A stretch of DNA of 10,450 bases from Flavobacteriales bacterium. Lineage in GTDB: Bacteria > Bacteroidota > Bacteroidia > Flavobacteriales > Crocinitomicaceae. Where the stretch lies: contig CANCEQ010000102.1 in the NCBI GenBank assembly GCA_947375085.1, positions 1-10,450 on the forward strand, read 5' to 3'. How positions within the stretch are numbered: position 1 is the first letter of the stretch; the number at the start of each line of letters is the position of its first letter. Both the position numbers and the translations under genes were made by a program. The notes under the pieces were generated by a model. The model was not told where the DNA came from and ran no database searches. It worked only from the letters and a program-made list of their open reading frames with translations. This document shows positions 6,909 to 10,450 of this stretch, piece by piece.

Positions 6909-7244
6909 ATGAAACTTATAAAAATTAGTGTATTTGCAGTTAGTATACTGGTAAGTTCTTTTTCTTTTTCTCAAGAAAACAATAATCATAAATCTAAGAC
7001 TGAAATTGATAAGCTTGCTAAGGAATTAAATTTAAATGAAGAACAGAAAAGAATATTTATAGAATTAAATATTGGTTTCGAACATTTAAATCAAGATATA
7101 GAATCTAACTCTAATTTAGTTCAAGAAGAAAAAAAAGAACAAATTGAAAATAACAATGCTAAATTGAAAGTGAAAATTTTAGAGATTTTATCTGAGGAAC
7201 AAAAAGATAAATACAACAAAATAGAATATTCAAAAAATCATTAA
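6909..7244 (+). CDS. Small secreted helical protein with LxxEQ repeats, Spy/CpxP-like
   Basis: The 111-residue product starts with a signal peptide MKLIKISVFAVSILVSSFSFS, with cleavage most likely just before Q22; a Gln at +1 is typical of flavobacterial exported proteins. The mature part is about 90 residues, very rich in Lys, Glu and Asn, and predicted wholly helical. It carries two copies of an L-x-x-EQK motif: LNLNEEQKRIF and LSEEQKDKY, about 40 residues apart. This layout resembles periplasmic Spy/CpxP-type proteins and related small Bacteroidetes proteins, which act as chaperones or stress sensors. The likeness is in pattern only, so function is a guess. It stands alone: divergent from the ABM gene, with a strong palindromic terminator overlapping its stop codon. 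No convincing TAnnTTTG promoter box is visible upstream. Confidence 0.75.
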   Translation: MKLIKISVFAVSILVSSFSFSQENNNHKSKTEIDKLAKELNLNEEQKRIFIELNIGFEHLNQDIESNSNLVQEEKKEQIENNNAKLKVKILEILSEEQKDKYNKIEYSKNH

Positions 7245-7282
7245 ACAAAAAAGAGTTCAAATTTGAACTCTTTTTTGTTTAA
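7241..7282. terminator. Perfect 42-bp palindrome, probable bidirectional terminator
   Basis: Bases 7241-7261 are the exact reverse complement of 7262-7282, with no mismatch and no spacer. The stem core is AAAAAAGAGTTC with GAACTCTTTTTT, so in either direction the RNA would form a hairpin followed by a run of U. This is the layout of an intrinsic terminator that works on both strands. On the + strand it ends the small secreted protein gene, whose TAA (7242-7244) lies within the palindrome. On the - strand it would have ended the now decayed msrA gene, whose 3' end reaches it. Confidence 0.9.
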
Positions 7283-7762
7283 TCTCTCACCTTATACACT
7301 TTTAAATTTCTATATTTTTGTTCGTACTTCTTCAGTGTAATATGATTTTTATAGCTTGTAGTAATTTAATATTGGTTAAACTTCTGTTACAATCGGATGA
7401 TTATAACTTGATCTTCATATGAGTGTCTTTTTTGTATTTACAGAAATAGCTTTTTGATTTTCATCCTGGTAAAAAATAATAGATCTATACTGAGTCCCTA
7501 ATCATATCTTCGTTTATTTAATTGACTTGGATAATGAACAAAAGATTCACAATAATTCTTCAAATGAAACATCTTCATTCTCAAAAGTAATTCTTACAAC
7601 TTCAGCGTGACCCGATTTACTTCTAAAACTTCGTTATAAGTTGGATTTTAAGCATTTCTTTCAGCATATTCTAAAAAACTTAAATTACTACATTTAATTC
7701 TTAAAAACAAGCTACTAAAGAACAACATCCTGCTCCAAAAGTTGCTTATTTAATCAATGATT
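7283..7762 (-). pseudogene. msrA: Decayed peptide methionine sulfoxide reductase A (msrA relic)
   Basis: This stretch has no usable ORF but, read on the - strand in shifting frames, gives the MsrA family in order over nearly its full length. Near 7745 comes ATFGAGC (the family has FGAGCFWC), with ACF and ELN shortly after; then YAERNA-stop-NPTYNEVLE (family YAGGxxxNPTYxEV). GHAEVVRITF begins at 7612, HYPSQLNKRRYD lies at 7536-7501 (family HDPTxLNRQGND), GTQYRSIIFYQDENQKAIS starts at 7498, and HPIVTEV at 7399-7379. At least four frame changes and more than eight in-frame stops separate these blocks. The active-site block is damaged: FW of GCFW is missing. A working MsrA reduces methionine-S-sulfoxide in oxidised proteins and has about 170-180 residues. 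The relic cannot make one. It sits between a palindromic terminator and the MFS gene. Exact ends are approximate. Confidence 0.9.
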
Positions 7763-7805
7763 TAGAATAAAAATTTAGTTTTTTCTAATTACTCAAAAAT
7801 ACAAC

Positions 7806-7813
7806 TAATTTTG
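7806..7813 (+). promoter_or_regulatory. Bacteroidetes -7 box next to the MFS start
   Basis: TAATTTTG is a full match to the Bacteroidetes -7 consensus TAnnTTTG. It ends only 4 bases before the ATG at 7818, so transcription would start at or next to the start codon and the mRNA would have little or no leader. No TTG is seen at the expected 17-23 base distance upstream, so only half of the promoter is supported. Confidence 0.4.
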
Positions 7814-7817
7814 TCCT

Positions 7818-8981
7818 ATGGTAAATAGTTACGGTAGAAATTTTTGGTTGTTATGCTTCTCCATGTTTTTCTTTATGGCGAGTTTCAATCTGATCATACC
7901 TGAACTAAATCAATTCATAACATTATTAGGTGGTAAATCTGAAAAAGGATTAATAATCACATTGTTTACTATTTCAGCAGCAGTTTCTAGACCTTTTTCT
8001 GGTAAATTATCGGATGTAATAGGTAGAAAAAGTGTAATGACTATAGGTATGTTAGTCACTTTATTAGTGAGTTTACTCTATCCATTTTCAATGACTGTTG
8101 TTTTTTTTCTAAGTCTTCGTTTTTTACATGGATTTAGCGCTGGTTTCTTTCCTACTGGTGCAACCGCCTTATTAACAGATATTTTACCCAAAGAAAAAAG
8201 AGGAAGAGCAATGGGGATTTGGGGGACTTTTATCTCCTTAGGCATTGGAAGTGGACAAGGTTTAGGCTCTATAATCTGTCAAGAATTTGGAATTAATGTT
8301 CTATTTTTTGTCGCTTCAGGCATTGCTTTACTTTCTGGATTACTGATTATTAACATTAATGAAACATTAGAAAATAAACACAAATTCAAATTAAATCATC
8401 TTCGAATAACGATTAAAGATGTTTTTGAACCAAGCGTTATCCCAGCTGCAATTGTCATGTTTTTTTCCGCGACCTGCTCAGGAATTATTTTTGTTTTAAC
8501 TCCCGATATTTCTAAATTTCTAAATATAGAAAACAAAGGTTGGTTCTTTATTTTCTATGTAATGACAACGATGATCGTTCGATTATTCTTTAGTTCCATT
8601 TCGGATAAAATAGGAAGAAGAAAAACTTTAACGATTGGTATGGGATTCTTAATAGTCAGCATGTTACTTATTGGTTTCTCTTACTCGAAACTTACGTACA
8701 CGTTAGCTTCTATTATTTTCGGTATTGCAACAGGAATGACCAGTCCTACTCTATTTGCTTGGACGGCAGATTTATCTCACAAAGACAGAAGAGGCGTTGG
8801 TTCTGGAACGATGTTTATTGCTTTAGAATTAGGAATTATGACTGGTTCACTTTCAACTTTATTGACGTATAAAAATTCTTTGGAAACAATTCCTTTGGCT
8901 TTTTCAGTTGGTTCAGGTTTAGCATTAATTGCTTTCATTTATTTAATCTGGCATCAGAAAAAACGAAAATCAAACACTTAA
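7818..8981 (+). CDS. Major facilitator superfamily transporter, DHA1-type
   Basis: The 387-residue inner-membrane protein has the hydrophobicity of 12 membrane helices in two halves joined by a polar loop at about 190-205. MFS motif A appears after helix 2 as GKLSDVIGRK (62-71; D66, G69, R70) and its repeat in the second half as SDKIGRRK (262-269). R101 in RFLHGFSAG is the motif B arginine of helix 4, typical of proton-driven exporters. The TM5 segment GIGSGQGLGSI stands where motif C is found but is not a clean match. Closest overall type is the 12-helix drug:H+ antiporter family; the substrate cannot be read from sequence, and metabolite or siderophore export is also possible. The ATG at 7818 is needed to give helix 1 its full length. 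It is a single gene, convergent with the NlpC/P60 gene. Confidence 0.9.
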   Translation: MVNSYGRNFWLLCFSMFFFMASFNLIIPELNQFITLLGGKSEKGLIITLFTISAAVSRPFSGKLSDVIGRKSVMTIGMLVTLLVSLLYPFSMTVVFFLSLRFLHGFSAGFFPTGATALLTDILPKEKRGRAMGIWGTFISLGIGSGQGLGSIICQEFGINVLFFVASGIALLSGLLIININETLENKHKFKLNHLRITIKDVFEPSVIPAAIVMFFSATCSGIIFVLTPDISKFLNIENKGWFFIFYVMTTMIVRLFFSSISDKIGRRKTLTIGMGFLIVSMLLIGFSYSKLTYTLASIIFGIATGMTSPTLFAWTADLSHKDRRGVGSGTMFIALELGIMTGSLSTLLTYKNSLETIPLAFSVGSGLALIAFIYLIWHQKKRKSNT

Positions 8982-8983
8982 CA

Positions 8984-9009
8984 AATTGATAATTGTCAAT
9001 TGCCAATTA
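8984..9009. terminator. Short hairpin / heptamer repeat between convergent genes
   Basis: In the 32-bp gap between the MFS and NlpC/P60 stops, AATTGA (8984-8989) pairs with TCAATT (8996-9001). The same bases form a 7-bp periodic repeat: ATTGATA, ATTGTCA, ATTGCCA, then ATT, starting at 8985, 8992, 8999 and 9006. The stem is weak and A/T-rich. It is the only candidate for terminating the two facing genes. Confidence 0.4.
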
Positions 9010-9013
9010 AAAG

Positions 9014-9616
9014 CTATTCTTCTTTCATCGAATCGTCTAGCATAAGATCTTCTGGTTCGGCAACACCATAGTCTAATCGTTTCGCTTTTAAAAATCTAGG
9101 AATATAATATTTACTAGTATTAAAATTATCAATTACAACTCCTCTAGAAGTTGATGCGTGTATGAATTTAATACCTTCTTCGTTATGATCAATCACCAAA
9201 GCAACGTGACCAACACTTCTAGCATTTGAATTTCTACCAGTAAAAAACATCAGATCTCCTGCTCTCACTTCTGATAACATTACATTTTCTCCAAATTCTG
9301 CTAATCCATAACTTGATCTAGTCAAAGACATTCCGAAATTTCCCATTACGTAATAAATAAATCCAGAACAATCAAAACCGGACGGAGAAGTCCCTCCATA
9401 ATGATAAGGTGTTCCTAAAAAATTCTTTGCGTAAGTAATAATATTATCTACATGTTTTTCATTTCCTTGAGTCACACGCGTATCCATTGAAAGAAAATCA
9501 ATAAATTCCTCTAACTCAGTAGAATCGAGATATTCCTGAGTCTGAGCCTTGTTTGAAAATGAAATCAAACAACAAAAACTTATTAAAAAAACTATTTTCA
9601 ATTTATTCGCTTGCAT
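9014..9616 (-). CDS. Secreted NlpC/P60 (C40) peptidoglycan endopeptidase
   Basis: The 200-residue protein starts with a signal peptide (MQANKLK then a hydrophobic run, cleavage likely after NKA at 24, before Q25). The catalytic NlpC/P60 domain spans about 55-180. Its residues are clear: C83 in GFDCSGFIYYV, H137 in GHVALVID and H153 in FIHAS, in the order Cys-His-His. YHYGGTSPSG before the Cys and AGDLMFF between are also standard. Such enzymes cut the stem peptide of peptidoglycan, usually between D-Glu and the diamino acid, in the periplasm. There are no SH3 or LysM domains, so targeting relies on the catalytic domain alone. The C-terminal 20 residues are acidic. The two Cys at 15-16 do not form a lipobox. 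It is divergent from merR with a 49-bp gap holding its promoter. Confidence 0.93.
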   Translation of the reverse strand: MQANKLKIVFLISFCCLISFSNKAQTQEYLDSTELEEFIDFLSMDTRVTQGNEKHVDNIITYAKNFLGTPYHYGGTSPSGFDCSGFIYYVMGNFGMSLTRSSYGLAEFGENVMLSEVRAGDLMFFTGRNSNARSVGHVALVIDHNEEGIKFIHASTSRGVVIDNFNTSKYYIPRFLKAKRLDYGVAEPEDLMLDDSMKEE

Positions 9617-9624
9617 CGTGATTG

Positions 9625-9656
9625 CAAAATTATAACTATTTTCGGGATATTAACAA
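9625..9656 (-). promoter_or_regulatory. Flavobacterial promoter of the NlpC/P60 gene
   Basis: On the - strand, TTG at 9656-9654, a 21-base spacer and TAATTTTG at 9632-9625 match the consensus TTG-N17-23-TAnnTTTG in full. The -7 box ends 8 bases before the ATG at 9616, so transcription should begin within a few bases of the start codon. A poorer box for merR (TATTTTCG at 9637-9644 on the + strand, TTG at 9611-9613) overlaps the same gap; it is suggestive only. Confidence 0.65.
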
Positions 9657-9665
9657 TAATGTATT

Positions 9666-10046
9666 TTGATAGCAATTTCTGAAAAACAATTAACAAAGCT
9701 TTACTACACGATAGGTGAAGTGGCTGAGATGTTCAACGTAAATACTTCGTTGATAAGGTTTTGGGAGAAAGAATTCACAATCATTCAACCCAAAAAGAAT
9801 AAAAAAGGGAATCGTCTTTTCACTCCAAAGGACATTCTAAATTTTAACAAGATTTATCATTTAGTTAAAGAACAAGGGTTTACATTGGATGGAGCAAAAA
9901 ACGCTTTAAAAAATGGAGTCGTTACAATACCTACTCCTGAAGTAAAAGAAATAATTATTGAAAAATCCGATTCCATTGATAAAGATGAGATTATCAAGAG
10001 TTTAGAAAATGTTAAAATCAAACTTCGCAAATTAAGAGGTCTTTAA
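9666..10046 (+). CDS. MerR-type transcriptional regulator
   Basis: The 126-residue protein has an N-terminal MerR winged helix-turn-helix: LYYTIGEVAEMFNVNTSLIR (12-31), then FWEKEFTIIQPKKNKKGNRLFTPKDI, with the wing Arg before LFTP, and HLVKEQGFTLDGAKNAL. The last 35 residues are charged and likely form the dimer coiled coil. No Cys-based metal site or ligand domain is present, so this is the short, sensor-less MerR form common in Bacteroidetes; its signal and targets are unknown. The reading frame has a stop at 9657-9659 and no ATG before the DNA-binding domain, so TTG at 9666 is the best start. An ATG at 9659 is out of frame. It is divergent from the NlpC/P60 gene and followed after 27 bp by meaB, perhaps as an operon. 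Confidence 0.88.
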   Translation: MIAISEKQLTKLYYTIGEVAEMFNVNTSLIRFWEKEFTIIQPKKNKKGNRLFTPKDILNFNKIYHLVKEQGFTLDGAKNALKNGVVTIPTPEVKEIIIEKSDSIDKDEIIKSLENVKIKLRKLRGL

Positions 10047-10073
10047 TCTATACATCTATTAAAAATTCGCCTA

Positions 10074-10450
10074 ATGGATGAGCAACATCTAAACGATTGG
10101 TTCAATAAACGAAAAGAAAGAAGAAAACAACTGAGTGCTTCAAGTTTGTTTGAGGGAATTCAACGACAAAACATAGCTTCTTTAAGTACTGCTATTACCC
10201 TTCTTGAAAGTACTCGAACGGATGATAAAATTATTGCGAAAGAGCTAATATCTTTATGTCTACCTCAATCAGGGAATTCTATTAGAATAGGTATTACAGG
10301 TGTTCCTGGTGTTGGTAAAAGCACCTTTATTGAAGCTTTTGGAAAGGTTTTATTAAACGAAGGAAAAAAAGTTGCTGTTTTAGCAATAGATCCAAGTAGT
10401 GAATTTAGCGGAGGAAGTATTTTAGGCGACAAAACTAGGATGGAAGAACT
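10074..10450 (+). CDS. meaB: MeaB/ArgK family GTPase, N-terminal part
   Basis: The ATG at 10074 opens a frame that runs off the window end after 125 full codons; the family usually has 310-350 residues. The start [20 protein letters not shown] is helical. The P-loop GVPGVGKST (76-84; G76, G79, G81, K82, S83) is followed by [24 protein letters not shown] (about 100-123), the SIMIBI-class switch region with D106, S108, S109 and D119 that is highly typical of MeaB. MeaB is a chaperone that uses GTP to load and protect adenosylcobalamin on methylmalonyl-CoA mutase, so the genome should also encode that mutase. It is 27 bp after merR on the same strand. The old name ArgK (arginine transport kinase) is a misnomer for most members. 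The C-terminal half cannot be assessed. Confidence 0.94.
   Translation, partial: MDEQHLNDWFNKRKERRKQLSASSLFEGIQRQNIASLSTAITLLESTRTDDKIIAKELISLCLPQSGNSIRIGITGVPGVGKSTFIEAFGKVLLNEGKKVAVLAIDPSSEFSGGSILGDKTRMEE

Noticed and set aside
7283..7817. A possible non-coding RNA or regulatory region in the long spacer before the MFS gene.
   Set aside because: The sequence is accounted for by the msrA relic; no separate RNA structure or riboswitch pattern was recognised.
10047..10073. A terminator or promoter between merR and meaB.
   Set aside because: The 27 bases show no hairpin and no TAnnTTTG box, so the two genes may share a transcript.
1..10450. CRISPR array, defence system, prophage or insertion sequence.
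   Set aside because: No regularly spaced direct repeats, no transposase, integrase, nuclease or phage gene, and no target-site duplication were found; the genes are mostly housekeeping.

Overview
The window comes from the chromosome of a low-GC member of the Bacteroidetes, most likely class Flavobacteriia. The evidence is the AT-rich coding and spacer sequence, the absence of Shine-Dalgarno sites, promoter boxes of the TAnnTTTG type, secreted proteins that place a Gln right after the signal-peptide cleavage site, and family members in their Bacteroidetes forms (short AMP nucleosidase, M49 lipoprotein peptidase, SerA without an ACT domain). No genus can be named safely.

Left part (1-6331), all on the + strand: the 3' end of serC, then serA, a DUF1015 gene, a YggS-type PLP protein, a dipeptidyl peptidase III lipoprotein and a short AMP nucleosidase. 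serC and serA supply two of the three steps of serine synthesis. DUF1015 and yggS overlap by 4 bp and are surely co-transcribed. Three of the spacers here, and the one after the AMP nucleosidase, hold long inverted repeats; two of these begin inside the stop codon of the gene before them.

Middle part (6332-7817): a small ABM-fold protein on the - strand, a divergent small secreted protein resembling the Spy/CpxP type, a perfect 42-bp palindrome that looks like a two-way terminator, and about 480 bp that is not empty: it is a heavily decayed msrA (peptide methionine sulfoxide reductase) on the - strand with several stops and frameshifts.

Right part (7818-10450): an MFS transporter of the drug:H+ antiporter type, convergent with an NlpC/P60 cell-wall hydrolase; divergent from the latter a MerR-type regulator with a probable TTG start; then the first 125 codons of a MeaB/ArgK GTPase cut by the window end.

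I see no CRISPR array, tRNA, rRNA, transposase, phage or defence gene, and no clearly new multi-gene system. The points most worth a second look are the msrA relic, the stop-codon-overlapping hairpins, the DUF1015 gene within the serine locus, and promoter boxes so close to start codons that leaderless mRNAs are likely.
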